The notes: generated from the sequence alone by a model not told the origin. Counted from the stretch's first letter, positions 43,451-51,985 are shown. The stretch: DNA of 64,000 bases from Streptosporangium album (GCF_014203795.1 NZ_JACHJU010000002.1:682001-746000); one strand, 5' to 3'. Program-made: numbers and translations.

Positions 43451-43777
43451 TCATCTGATTGGATGCTCAGGCGGGAGGGGATCACGCACCTTGTCGATGC
43501 GCCGCTTACTGCTCGCACCGAACTCGGCGAAGTTACGTCGCCCTTGAGTAAGGCTCACCCCGCGGTTGGGACCGCCACGAACCTCGTCGGCGTCATGCTC
43601 GTCTTGGCCGTCGTCCTCCCAGAAGCACACCGGGCAGATCTCGTACATGCCCCGCTCCTCAAGTGTGAGGAACCCGCAGCACGGACATGGATACAGCTCG
43701 TCGCCTTTCGGCCGAAGGACGTTCACGAACACCATTAACTCAAGGTAACGCCCCTGCCCAACGGGCAATGTCGGCAA
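43451..43777 (-). CDS. CPCC-type cysteine-rich zinc protein
   Basis: About 94-108 residues. LYPCPCCGFLTLEERGMYEI followed by CPVCFWEDDGQDEHDADEVR is the signature of the small Cys_rich_CPCC family (two zinc-binding CxxC units, then an acidic stretch), with SLTQGRRNFAEFGASSKR behind it. The function of the family is unknown; such proteins often sit near immunity-type or mobile gene clusters. Start either at 43777 or at MVFVNVLR (43735). It lies between the att-like sequence and the chimeric pullulanase fragment. Confidence 0.82.
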   Translation of the reverse strand: MPTLPVGQGRYLELMVFVNVLRPKGDELYPCPCCGFLTLEERGMYEICPVCFWEDDGQDEHDADEVRGGPNRGVSLTQGRRNFAEFGASSKRRIDKVRDPLPPEHPIR

Positions 43778-43924
43778 CTGATCACTTAATTACGAGTCAA
43801 CGGCACGGCCCAGGTCGGCAGGTTCGCGCCTTGGCCGGGCGATAGATACGGGCCGGTGGGATGTGATCGCGTAAGGCGGCGTTGCTGTACAGCACTTCTC
43901 GTGAGCTGCGGCGCGGCTTCTCGG

Positions 43925-44353
43925 TCAGCGCTCGCTGCGCAGGATCTCCATCGCCTGGAGTACGTCCGTGACGACGTGGTCCGCCGACTTGCTCAGGTCG
44001 GCGTCCGCGCCCCGGGCCGGGGGCTGGGGCAGCAGGTGGCCCTCGGTGGCCGCCACCCGCCAGACCTCGTGGCCCGCGGCGGTGAGGTCCAGTGCCTGGT
44101 TGTCCGGCAGGTCCCTCTCGTCGCCCTTGTGGATGATGTAGCTCACGTTCTTCGCCCCCTCGGTCAGGGGGACGCGGAAGTGGACTCCGAATCCGTCCTC
44201 ACCCGCCGGCTGGAGCGGGGTGGCCCACTCGGTGGGAGTGGCCACGTCACCCCACAGGTGTAGTCCCCAGCCCTGGTAATTCCCGTCCGGCCGGTGGTAA
44301 TGCAGGATCGCGACGTTCTCGGCCGCGGCCCGGGTCGGATGGACCTTCGCCAC
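43925..44353 (-). pseudogene. Chimera: pullulanase-associated domain fused to HAD hydrolase tail
   Basis: Residues 1-120 are a bacterial pullulanase-associated (PUD, starch-binding) domain: ILHYHRPDGNYQGWGLHLWG, FRVPLTEGAKNVSYIIHKGD, then ATEGHLLPQPPARG. At ADLSKS the sequence jumps to ADHVVTDVLQAMEIL, the last 20 residues of the HAD hydrolase at 21176. The DNA 43940-43985 matches 21191-21236 with two differences. A deletion or recombination has thus joined the 5' part of a secreted amylolytic gene to the 3' end of a HAD gene. The N-terminal signal peptide is also missing. Confidence 0.8.
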
Positions 44354-44668
44354 TTGTCGCCCTACGTGACGCCATCCTGCGGTTGCCTGCTTCGGAGTTG
44401 CAACACGTGCTTGATCCCAAGGGGTTATTGCTCAGAAGCGCGGCGTGTGGTGCTTCGGCGCGACCTTGCCTCCCCGAGTCCGACAGGCGCTTCCTGTCGG
44501 CGCCTCGCACATCGGGCAGTTGACTGTCCTGTGGGTACAGACAGGTCACACCGCACACTCACTGGCGTCATCTGCGCTTGAGACGACTATCGATATCCAT
44601 ATCGATATGGCGGAACTACCCATATTGATATTGGACATCACTGGATAGTTTCTGATCTTCTCTTCGGC
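44354..44668. other. Intergenic region upstream of the beta-lactamase
   Basis: About 300 bases between the divergent chimeric fragment and bla. Apart from the palindromic operators near its end (separate entry) I see no gene or RNA. Confidence 0.5.
44589..44634. promoter_or_regulatory. Paired palindromic operators upstream of bla
   Basis: CCATATCGATATGG (44597-44610) is a perfect 14-bp palindrome, with an overlapping TATCGATA just before it. CCATATTGATATTGG (44620-44634) is a second, imperfect copy. The centres are about 23-24 bp apart (two helical turns) and lie 35-70 bp before the bla start. In 70 percent GC DNA these AT-rich palindromes stand out and suggest a dimeric repressor. Confidence 0.65.
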
Positions 44669-45637
44669 ATGACACAACATCTCCGACTGCGACTAGGGGT
44701 CGCGACATTGACCGCTTCTGCGCTGCTGGGCGGCCCCGCCCATGCGGCGAGTGCCGTCACCGGCGAGACGAGGACCTCCAGCGTCGCCGCCCGGACGGGG
44801 AGCAACGCCTCCTCCGGCTCCGACCTCAGCAAGACGCTGCAGGAACTCGAGAAGTCCTACAACGGGCGTATTGGTGCAGTGGGCATTGACCTGGGGACCG
44901 GTAAAACGGTCGGCTACCGGGCCGACGAGCGCTTCCCGTTCAACTCCATGTTCAAGGTGTTCGCGTGCGCGGCAGTGCTGCACAAAGCGCGCACCAGCGA
45001 CCCCGGGCTGATGGACAAGGTGGTTCGCTGGACGCCGGCCGAGCTGGCCGAGCTGACCGCGAACTCCCCAGAGACCACTGAATACACCGACACCGGCATG
45101 ACACCTGCACAGCTGTGCCGCGCCGGGATCACCAAATCCGACGGCTTCGCGGGCAACACGCTGCTGAAGCAGATCGGCGGGCCGCGCGGGCTGACCGGGT
45201 TCTTCCGCGCCACCGGTGATCAGACGAGTCGCCTGGACCGACCGGAGCCCAGGCTGACCGAGTGGAAGCCCGGTGAAGAGCGCGACACCACCACCCCCGC
45301 GGCGGCTGCACAGACCTTCACCAAGCTCACCACCGGTAAGACCCTCCACGCCCGCGACCGAGGCCGGCTGGTCGGCTGGTTGAAGGCCAGCCTCACCGGC
45401 GCCAACCGGATCCGGGCGGGACTCCCCAAGGACTGGACGGTCGGCGACAAGACCGGCACCGGCGGCGCGAAAAACTACGGCACCGCCAACGACCTGGCGA
45501 TCGTCTGGACACCCGGATCGAGCGCGCCGATCATCCTGTCGGTGTTCACCAACCGCAACCTCAACAACACCCCGAACGATGACAAGATGATCGCCTCCAC
45601 CGCGACCGCGCTGGCCAAGGCCCTCGGCAGGTTGTGA
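44669..45637 (+). CDS. bla: Class A beta-lactamase with SDG motif
   Basis: A 322-residue exported serine beta-lactamase; signal peptide about residues 1-27 (LGVATLTASALLGGPAHAAS). Catalytic Ser and Lys in FPFNSMFKVF (S93, K96). The second motif is SDG (157-159) rather than SDN, as in mycobacterial BlaC. The omega-loop Glu is in RPEPRLT (E193), with Thr where Asn is usual. KTG at 261-263. It hydrolyses beta-lactams outside the membrane. Paired palindromes upstream suggest control by a dedicated repressor, which is not encoded next to it. Confidence 0.9.
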   Translation: MTQHLRLRLGVATLTASALLGGPAHAASAVTGETRTSSVAARTGSNASSGSDLSKTLQELEKSYNGRIGAVGIDLGTGKTVGYRADERFPFNSMFKVFACAAVLHKARTSDPGLMDKVVRWTPAELAELTANSPETTEYTDTGMTPAQLCRAGITKSDGFAGNTLLKQIGGPRGLTGFFRATGDQTSRLDRPEPRLTEWKPGEERDTTTPAAAAQTFTKLTTGKTLHARDRGRLVGWLKASLTGANRIRAGLPKDWTVGDKTGTGGAKNYGTANDLAIVWTPGSSAPIILSVFTNRNLNNTPNDDKMIASTATALAKALGRL

Positions 45638-45851
45638 CCGGCCATCGGGTCGTGGCGCGGCGCTCAGCAAGACCCCGAGCGCGGGCCCTGCGCCTCCGGG
45701 GATGGTGACCAGCTCCCCGCCCGCTCCACCCGTCGGCGGTGCCGTTGGGGGCAGGTGAGTATTCCTGTGACGCCAGAGACGTCCACCCTTACCGCATGAT
45801 TACTTAAAGTGCACAGAAGAAGCTCTAGGTAATCAACGGAGGTGGATACAC

Positions 45852-46097
45852 ATGCATCTCCCCCCACGGCACGCGGCACTCCTCGTCGGCACGCTCCCCG
45901 CCACTGCGGCAGCAGCACCCCCCGGAGGCGGCGTCAGCGCAACGCACCGAGCGCCAGCCGCACCGCCGCTGCTGCGCCAAACCGTCGCGGACCTGCCCGT
46001 CGCGACCGAAAACCGCGACGGTTACAAGCGCACCGGCTTCAAGGGGTCGGGGGGTATCTCTCTAAGTACGCGAGGCACTGCGCCGGCTGGAGGGTGA
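45852..46097 (+). pseudogene. Secreted HNH-nuclease-type protein, 5' fragment
   Basis: The first 64 residues have a signal-peptide-like start (MHLPPRHAALLVGTLPATAA) and then PLLRQTVADLPVATENRDGY, KRTGFK, which match the beginning of secreted actinomycete HNH/DUF1524 nucleases (normally followed by HWIDADGDGC). At base 46043 this homology stops and the frame runs 18 codons into unrelated sequence. The nuclease domain has been deleted. Confidence 0.65.
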
Positions 46098-46572
46098 CGG
46101 CCTGGTGCGCGGCACCGGCCGCGGGGTCGTGGTGAGCGCACTCACCACGGAGTACCTGGCCCACGCCTACGCGGTGCGAGCGGCGCTGGAGGCGCTCACT
46201 GCCGAGTTGGCCGCCGACCGGCAGCATGCGGGCCTCATCGCGCCCGCTGAGCTGGCCGCCCTCGACCGGGACGCCCGCGACCTCGAGATAGTAACCGCCT
46301 CGGGGAACCTGGATCGCGCCGTTGAGCTCAACCGGCGGTTTCACCGCGGAGTGGCGGAGTTGGCGGGCAATCCCATCGCGCTGGAGTGCCTGGACCGGCT
46401 GTGGAACCAGATCATCATCTCTACACGTGCGTCACTCGTCCCGCCCGCGCGACCACAGACCGTCGCCGCCGAGCATCAGCGCCTGCTCCGGGCCATTGCC
46501 CGGGGCGACCGGGCGGCGGCCGGACGGATTGCCGGCGACCACGCCCGCGCCACCAGTTCTGCACTGGCATGA
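46069..46572 (+). pseudogene. GntR/FadR-type regulator lacking its HTH domain
   Basis: From base 46069 the frame reads REALRRLEGDGLVRGTGRG, the end of a GntR winged helix, followed by a complete FCD ligand domain (YLAHAYAVRAALEALTAELA, NRRFHRGVAELAGNPIALEC, AEHQRLLRAIARGDRAAAGR). The DNA-reading helices are missing; a TAA at 46063 precedes it in frame. The first usable start is GTG at 46105. It was cut by the same event that truncated the HNH gene and probably cannot bind DNA. It precedes osmC by 14 bp. Confidence 0.8.
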
Positions 46573-46586
46573 TAAAGGAGAGGCCA

Positions 46587-47054
46587 ATGTCGAAGACCCA
46601 CCACTACGAAGCGTCGGTGACCTGGACCGGGAACACCGGAACCGGTACCAGTTCATACCGTTCATACGAGCGCGCCCACCTGATCGAGGCGGGCGGCAAG
46701 CAGCCGATTGAGGGCAGCTCCGACCCCGCGTTTCGCGGAGACCCAGCCCGGTGGAACCCCGAGGAACTGCTTGTCGCGTCCGCCGCGCAGTGCCACATGC
46801 TGTCGTTCCTTTCCCTGTGTGCCGTGGAGAAGGTGGTGGTGACCGCTTACTCCGACAGTCCGACCGGCACCATGGTAGAGACGCCGGACGGAGGGGGCCG
46901 GTTCGAGGAGGTCGTCCTGCATCCGCGGGTCACCCTGGCCGACCCGGGGCAGGCCGGCCTGCTGCCCGGGTTGCACGAGCGTGCGCATCAGTTGTGCTTC
47001 ATCGCCAACTCGTTGAACTTTCCGGTCCGCCACGCGCCCGTGACGGTGGACTGA
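46587..47054 (+). CDS. OsmC-family peroxiredoxin-like protein
   Basis: A 155-residue OsmC/Ohr-type protein: N-terminal strand YEASVTWTGNTGTGTSSYRS, NPEELLVASAAQCHMLSFLS with the first catalytic Cys, and LHERAHQLCFIANSLNFPV with the second. Such enzymes reduce organic hydroperoxides in the cytosol. A strong AAAGGAG site lies eight bases upstream. The truncated GntR gene directly upstream was probably its regulator. It appears intact. Confidence 0.92.
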   Translation: MSKTHHYEASVTWTGNTGTGTSSYRSYERAHLIEAGGKQPIEGSSDPAFRGDPARWNPEELLVASAAQCHMLSFLSLCAVEKVVVTAYSDSPTGTMVETPDGGGRFEEVVLHPRVTLADPGQAGLLPGLHERAHQLCFIANSLNFPVRHAPVTVD

Positions 47055-47565
47055 CCAGTCAGGTCTTCCAATACGCCGACCGGCCTCAAGTGGCGTTGCG
47101 CAGTTGTGCACAGTGTCACCGCCGGTTCATGCCTGGTGATTGACGGCGGGCCGCCAGTTCTCGGCCTTCAGCCCGTCGCTGGCCTGCGTCGGCTGCTGGA
47201 ACGGGCTCCCGACCTTGGCGCGTTCCTCGAAGCGCTCGATCGAGGAACGCGCTCAGGTCCGCGAATCGAGGTCGCGATGTGGTGGGTGCGCGTCGCGATC
47301 GTTTCTGCGTTGTCACACCCAATGACTTCGCCAGTCTTGACCAGGTCGAAGACCGGCTGATCGCCTTCGAGCGCCGCTACAACGAGACCGCCCGGCCCTT
47401 CAGATGGAAGTTCACCCCGGCTGATCTCGAGGACCTGATGGCCCGGATCGAGCGACACGAACAGAACGAGTGCCACTCCCAGCAGCCCGCCGGCTGCGGT
47501 CACCAGCCTGCCGTACTACCAGCAGCCGCGTGAACCCCCGAAGGACTTACGAACCGGACCACTTA
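47055..47565. other. Decayed stretch with IS630 remnant
   Basis: No intact gene. The only recognisable part is an IS630 transposase tail (separate entry). The rest is short broken frames. Confidence 0.5.
47312..47463 (+). pseudogene. IS630-family transposase, C-terminal remnant
   Basis: TPNDFASLDQVEDRLIAFER, then RYNETARPFRWKFTPADLED and LMARIERHE is the typical last 50 residues of an IS630-type transposase of a subgroup other than the element at 7981. Nothing else of that element is left; the 5' side and ends are lost. Confidence 0.75.
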
Positions 47566-47623
47566 TAGGGCTTGGTTACCTCGGGTAGGGGACGGTATGT
47601 CACCTGTTTGGGGGTGAGGGAAG

Positions 47624-48859
47624 ATGACCCCTCAAGAACTCGAGGCCGTGCGGGCGCGGCTGGAGACGTTTGCCGCTGAGGTGTTCTCCGGTTTCGCCCG
47701 TGCTGATCAGCGGCGGTGGGGCGAGCGGTATGTGCGCGGCCTGCTGACCGACGGGGCGCGGAAATCGATGGAGCCGATGGCGGCCCGGCTGGGCGTGGAT
47801 CGCCAAGGGCTGCAGCAGTTCTGCACCGATGCCCCCTGGTCGCATCAGCTGGTTTTGGCCGAGCTGGCCTGGCGGATGGATGCGGCGATCGGCCCGGTGG
47901 CATGGGTGGTCGATGATGTGTCCTTTGTCAAGGACGGCGATGAGTCGCCGGGGGTGGCCGCGCAGTATTGCGGGGCGCTGGGCAAGACCGCGAACTGCCA
48001 GGTCGCGCCGAGTTTGCATCTGGTCACCGACGCCGCGTCGTGTCCGGTGAACTGGCGGTTGTTCGTGCCCGAGCAGTGGGATGCGGCCTCGCCGCGCACG
48101 GAGGATCCGGCCGCGGTGGCGGCACGCCGGCAGCGCTGCCGGATCCCCGCCGACGTCGGTCATGTGCCCAAGTGGCAGCTGGCTCTGGACATGATCGACG
48201 AGCTGGAGAGTTGGGGGCTGGATCCGCCGTTGGTGGTCGCCGATGAGGGCTACGGTCAAGACGGGGCCTTTCGCCTGGGCCTGACCGAGCGCGATATTCC
48301 CTACGTGGTGGGGGTGCGTTCCGATACCGCGCTGCTGGAGGCCGAGGCCTGCCGCAGCGTCGCGCCGTATGCGGGGACCGGGCGGCGGCCGGTGCCCCGC
48401 TACCGGCAGCGGCGGATCAGCGCCCGGCAGTTGGTGCTGGAGGGCGGGCGGCGCGCGCTGCACACAGTGCGGTGGCGGATGGGGTCCAAGGGGCCGTTGC
48501 GCTCGCGCTTTGCCGCGCTGCGGGTACGGCCGGCGGGCGTGCGGATCCGCCGCGCTTACGCGGGCGGGGAGTTGCCGGTGTGCTGGCTGCTAGCCGAATG
48601 GCCGCCCGGTGAGCCGGAGCCGGTCAAGTACTGGTTGTCCACGCTGGAGGCCGATGTTCCATTGCGGCGTCTGGTGGGTCTGGCGAAGATCCGCTGGCGC
48701 ATCGAGCACGACTACCGTGAGCTGAAGACCGGCCTGGGCCTGGACCACTTCGAGGGTCGCACGTGGAGCGGTTGGCATCATCACGTCACCCTGGTCTCGG
48801 TCGCTCACGCGTTCTGCACCCTTGAAAGGCTCAACCCAAAAGCGCCGGCTGCGGCTTGA
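47624..48859 (+). CDS. IS701-family transposase
   Basis: 411 residues (DDE_5): VAWVVDDVSFVKDGDESPGV with first Asp, VVADEGYGQDGAFRLGL with second, and RWRIEHDYRELKTGLGLDHF with the Glu. The zero frame ends soon after LNPKAPAAA, but the family tail (LSTYRVIAELQLLLACWAGI, CPTCRRALPR) continues in the -1 frame to TAA at 48967-48969. The junction lies on CCCAAAA (48835-48841), so either a programmed -1 shift or a mutation separates the two parts. Confidence 0.9.
   Translation: MTPQELEAVRARLETFAAEVFSGFARADQRRWGERYVRGLLTDGARKSMEPMAARLGVDRQGLQQFCTDAPWSHQLVLAELAWRMDAAIGPVAWVVDDVSFVKDGDESPGVAAQYCGALGKTANCQVAPSLHLVTDAASCPVNWRLFVPEQWDAASPRTEDPAAVAARRQRCRIPADVGHVPKWQLALDMIDELESWGLDPPLVVADEGYGQDGAFRLGLTERDIPYVVGVRSDTALLEAEACRSVAPYAGTGRRPVPRYRQRRISARQLVLEGGRRALHTVRWRMGSKGPLRSRFAALRVRPAGVRIRRAYAGGELPVCWLLAEWPPGEPEPVKYWLSTLEADVPLRRLVGLAKIRWRIEHDYRELKTGLGLDHFEGRTWSGWHHHVTLVSVAHAFCTLERLNPKAPAAA
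48835..48841 (+). promoter_or_regulatory. CCCAAAA slippery heptamer in the IS701 transposase
   Basis: AAC CCA AAA GCG in frame; slipping back one base gives AGC GCC GGC and the expected family C-terminus. It is the same heptamer as in the IS630 element at 8595-8601. Confidence 0.55.
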
Positions 48860-48984
48860 GCACCTACCGGGTCATCGCCGAGTTGCAGCTGCTTCTGGCC
48901 TGCTGGGCCGGTATCTGCCCCACCTGCCGCCGCGCGTTACCCAGACATGCCCAGCCCGTCCCCACCTAACCAAGCCCTACTTAG

Positions 48985-50643
48985 CTTGCGATTTAACGTC
49001 ACTCTCGGTGTTCGTTGCCGGTCGTTACGGTCTTTCGGTAGGGCGGACGCTTGTCCTTCGGCCGGTTCCTTGATCCTTTTGGGCGTCCGGGTCCGGGTCG
49101 GGTGAGTTTCGGCGAGCCGGCGGGCGTCCCCAATTTCGCACGGAGACGGCGAAAGCCGAGGCGGACCCGGTACGGGCTGAGCGGCCTTCCCGGTTCGGGG
49201 CGTGGATGCCAGGGGCGGCGCAGGTCATCGACGTGCGGGCTGGCCAGCCGGAGTTGGGCGTAGGCGGCCATGATCAGATGCATCCAGCGGTCGGTGGCCT
49301 GCGCGGAGGAAAGGTGGGCGCGGGCCATGCCCAGGTAGACCTTGGCGAACCGGTGGAAATGCTCTTGGTCGAAGCGACGCAGGTAGGCCTTCCACAGCAG
49401 ATCCACCAGATCCAGGTCGACCTCGACGGGCCCGGCATGCCACAGCCAGAGATCTTTGGTGGGCTTGCGGCCGTCGGGCAGCCGGTCCACGACGATCTGC
49501 AGGACGGTACCGCGCACGATGGGCAGCCGCTCATCGGCGGGGTGACCGGCCCAGCGACCGGTGCGGGTGAGCTTTTGATGCAGGCCCTTCCACGCGCGTA
49601 CCCTCACGGTGCCGTACCGGGCCGATCCTGCGGTCAGGTCGATGTCCGGGGCATACCGCTTGGCCGCATCCGAGCAGGAGAACTCCTGGCCGTGACGCTT
49701 ACCCGCGCCCATTTCGCCAGGTCGCCGGGGTTCGGGGTCGGCGTAGAAGACGCGGGTGGCGCGCAGCCGAACCAGGACCTGAACGTGCCGACCGGTCAGC
49801 GCGTGGGAGATGTCGGTGGCGTAGTTCCCGGCGTCCAGCATGATCAGCGGCGGCGGATCGCCCCCGGTGAGCCGGCCGGTCGACTCCAGGTCCGCCAGCA
49901 GGCCGGTGATCTGCTCGATGGTGACATCGGTGTGCTCCTGGCTCGGCCGCAGCCGGCGCGCCTCGATCGGGTCCACCCATGAGGAGTCTCCCCACTGCAC
50001 ACCCACCAGCAGGCTGTAGGGCCAGCCGGGCAGGAACTTGTCGCCGCCCTTGCCGCGTACCTGCACCATCACCCGCTCGTCGGCATATTCGGCGTCGGGC
50101 CGCGCGTCCGGCGTGATGTCCAGCGCGAACATCAACGGCTCGCCCGGCCGGGCCGCGGCAGACACCCCGAGCAGCAGGCGCCGCAGCCCGCCCGCGTCGA
50201 TCCGGCCCTGATCCAAAGCGGCGTAGACCGAGCCGTGCCCGCGGCGGAACTCCGGCTCCATCGACAACTCCACCGGCGAGCGCACCGGCCCCTGCGCGCA
50301 CAGCAACGCATCGGTGAGCTCGAACAACGCGTCCGCCCGGCGCCACAAGAGCCGGTGGAGGCCGGCCCGGAAATCGATCAGGGGACGAAGATGTGACCGA
50401 CCGGATGCCCCAATGTGCTCCGTCACCTCGCGCGCTGCTGCGATAGTCGGCATCTGCGGCCACCTCTCGGGTCTCCGGCGTCTTGACAACACCGAAGATG
50501 GAGATGGTGGCCGCTCTCTTGGGCGCGACACGCCGTACCACGACGGTTACATTCCGGTGCATCCCGCCATGTCGCAATAGTCCTACTATCGGCCGCTATC
50601 TGCCCCAGACTGCACCAACACCCGGACCTGCTTAAATCGCAAG
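48985..50643 (-). mobile_element. Insertion sequence of the NF041680 transposase type, 1659 bp
   Basis: The ends CTTGCGATTTAA (48985 and, inward, 50643) are perfect 12-bp inverted repeats, flanked by CTTAG on both sides (48980-48984 and 50644-50648). The left flank CTTA is shared with the right duplication of the neighbouring IS701, so both elements used the same target tetramer. Confidence 0.9.
48999..50453 (-). CDS. NF041680-type (IS701/IS4-related) transposase
   Basis: About 484 residues starting MPTIAAAREVTEH (a longer frame to 50531 has a Ser/Arg-rich lead). Blocks: LLWRRADALFELTDALLCAQ, PEFRRGHGSVYAALDQGRID, LMFALDITPDARPDAEYADE (first Asp), PLIMLDAGNYATDISHALTG (second) and RRFDQEHFHRFAKVYLGMAR (Glu-containing helix), then a basic tail PGPGRPKGSRNRPKDKRPP. 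This is the pattern of a putative transposase family widespread in Streptomyces. It appears intact. Confidence 0.85.
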   Translation of the reverse strand: MPTIAAAREVTEHIGASGRSHLRPLIDFRAGLHRLLWRRADALFELTDALLCAQGPVRSPVELSMEPEFRRGHGSVYAALDQGRIDAGGLRRLLLGVSAAARPGEPLMFALDITPDARPDAEYADERVMVQVRGKGGDKFLPGWPYSLLVGVQWGDSSWVDPIEARRLRPSQEHTDVTIEQITGLLADLESTGRLTGGDPPPLIMLDAGNYATDISHALTGRHVQVLVRLRATRVFYADPEPRRPGEMGAGKRHGQEFSCSDAAKRYAPDIDLTAGSARYGTVRVRAWKGLHQKLTRTGRWAGHPADERLPIVRGTVLQIVVDRLPDGRKPTKDLWLWHAGPVEVDLDLVDLLWKAYLRRFDQEHFHRFAKVYLGMARAHLSSAQATDRWMHLIMAAYAQLRLASPHVDDLRRPWHPRPEPGRPLSPYRVRLGFRRLRAKLGTPAGSPKLTRPGPGRPKGSRNRPKDKRPPYRKTVTTGNEHRE

Positions 50644-50676
50644 CTTAGAGTGCGTCGCTGAACTCGCTCGTGGAGG

Positions 50677-51519
50677 TCATTCGTGGGCGAGTCGGCGAGA
50701 CATGACCATGATCATGGCAAGGTAGACCATGGCCTCGTGGTGTTCGGGGCGGGTCTCGTAGTCACGGACGCAGCGGCGGTGCTTGCTGATCCACGCGACG
50801 GTGCGCTCGACTACCCAACGTCGCGGGAGCACCACGAAGCCCTTCGTGTCGTCGGTGCGCTTGACTACCTCCACAGTCAGGTTCAGGACCGTCTTCGCCC
50901 AGATCACCAGGCGTCCTGCGTATCCTCCGTCGGCCCAGACCAGTGCGATCGTGCTGCACGCGGAGCGTAGCGAGGTCAGCAATCGGAAGGCCGCGTCCCG
51001 GTCCTGGATGCCCGCCATCGTGACGACCACGGCGAGCAGCAGGCCGCCCGTGTCGACTGCTATGTGCCGCTTGCGTCCGTTGACCCGCTTGCCGCCGTCG
51101 TACCCGCGACTGCTGGTCGGGACCGTGTCGGCTCCGCGCACCGACTGTGAGTCGATCACCGCTGCAGTGGGCAGGGGCTTGCGGCCCTGACGTACGCGTA
51201 CTTGATCGCGCAGGGCGTCGTGGAGGCGCTGCCATGATCCGTCGCGTACCCAGCGCCGGTAGATCCCGTACACCGTCATCGGTGGTGGGAACTCGCGCGG
51301 CAACTGCCGCCACGGAATGCCGCCGCGCACGACGTAGAAGATCGCGTCGAGCACCAATCGGCGCGGATGCTTCTCCGGCCGACCGCCTCTGCCCCGCGTA
51401 TTGCCTGGTGAAGGCAGGTGTGGCTCGACAATCGCCCATTGCTGGTCCGTCATCGACGAGGACGGGTAGGCCCGGCAGCCGGACCCCGCCGCAGCCTGGT
51501 CGCGGGCAGGGCAGGGCAT
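50677..51519 (-). CDS. IS5-family (IS427-group, DUF4096) transposase
   Basis: A 280-residue single-frame protein: DUF4096 N-terminus (MTDQQWAIVEPHLPSPGN, RRLVLDAIFYVVRGGIPWRQ), then AAVIDSQSVRGADTVPTSSR (first Asp), ALVWADGGYAGRLV (second) and RRWVVERTVAWISKHRRCVR (Glu). The start is probably the GTG or ATG just before MTDQQW (51453). Many IS427 members need a frameshift; here the frame is continuous and looks functional. Confidence 0.92.
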   Translation of the reverse strand: MPCPARDQAAAGSGCRAYPSSSMTDQQWAIVEPHLPSPGNTRGRGGRPEKHPRRLVLDAIFYVVRGGIPWRQLPREFPPPMTVYGIYRRWVRDGSWQRLHDALRDQVRVRQGRKPLPTAAVIDSQSVRGADTVPTSSRGYDGGKRVNGRKRHIAVDTGGLLLAVVVTMAGIQDRDAAFRLLTSLRSACSTIALVWADGGYAGRLVIWAKTVLNLTVEVVKRTDDTKGFVVLPRRWVVERTVAWISKHRRCVRDYETRPEHHEAMVYLAMIMVMSRRLAHE

Positions 51520-51553
51520 GACAGGCAGAGGCAGACAGGCGACAATGACACGA

Positions 51554-51604
51554 GAGCTCCTGGTAGGGCTGAAGCGTAGACAACTCCTGCCCTACCAGGG
51601 GCTC
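51554..51604. repeat. 16-bp inverted repeat upstream of the IS5 transposase
   Basis: GAGCTCCTGGTAGGGC (51554-51569) and GCCCTACCAGGGGCTC (51589-51604) pair with one mismatch. The second arm resembles the leader of the IS5-like element at 6808 (CCCTACCAGGGGCTT near 7709-7722). It may be the element end or a leader hairpin. Confidence 0.6.
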
Positions 51605-51746
51605 TTCGTTGTGTCAGGCATTCACGTAGAACATCCGTCCCCCGGCCCAGGCGCTCGCCGACCGTAGCGAGGCTCGACGACCACACGTCGGCCAGCTGGC
51701 TATGCGGCAGAGGCTCGGCCGCGGACGGACACCGCTGCTGCACCTA

Positions 51747-51968
51747 TTACGCCGGTGCGCTACCAGCCTGCTCGCGCAGCGCCAGCCATTCCTGAAGCTC
51801 GATCAGATTCCCTTCCGGGTCCTCCAGGTACGCGACCCGTATCCGCTCGCCCATCGGGCCCGGGTCCCTGGTGAACTCCGCCCCCCGTGAGGTGAGCTTG
51901 GCGTGGGCGGCGTCCAGGTCGTCCACCCGCAGCACCACCAGCGCGCGGTATCCCTCCGGCTCCGTCAC
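51747..51968 (-). pseudogene. VOC/glyoxalase-family protein, 5' truncated
   Basis: 73 codons of the second half of a vicinal-oxygen-chelate domain: ALVVLRVDDLDAAHAKLTSR, then RIRVAYLEDPEGNLIELQEW with the metal-ligand Glu. The usual length is 120-130 residues, and the first beta-alpha-beta unit is missing. The break is at the left edge of the AICE 2 remnant (about 51970), so the truncation probably dates from that rearrangement. Confidence 0.8.
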
Positions 51969-51985
51969 CTCGTCACGAAAATCTT

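Larger units (their letters stand above)
47566..48979 (+). mobile_element. IS701-family insertion sequence, 1414 bp
   Basis: Inverted ends TAGGGCTTGGTTA (47566 and, inward, 48979) with CTTA on both sides (47562-47565 and 48980-48983). CTTA fits the YTAR target rule of IS701. It holds one transposase gene with a possible frameshifted C-terminal extension. Confidence 0.92.
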
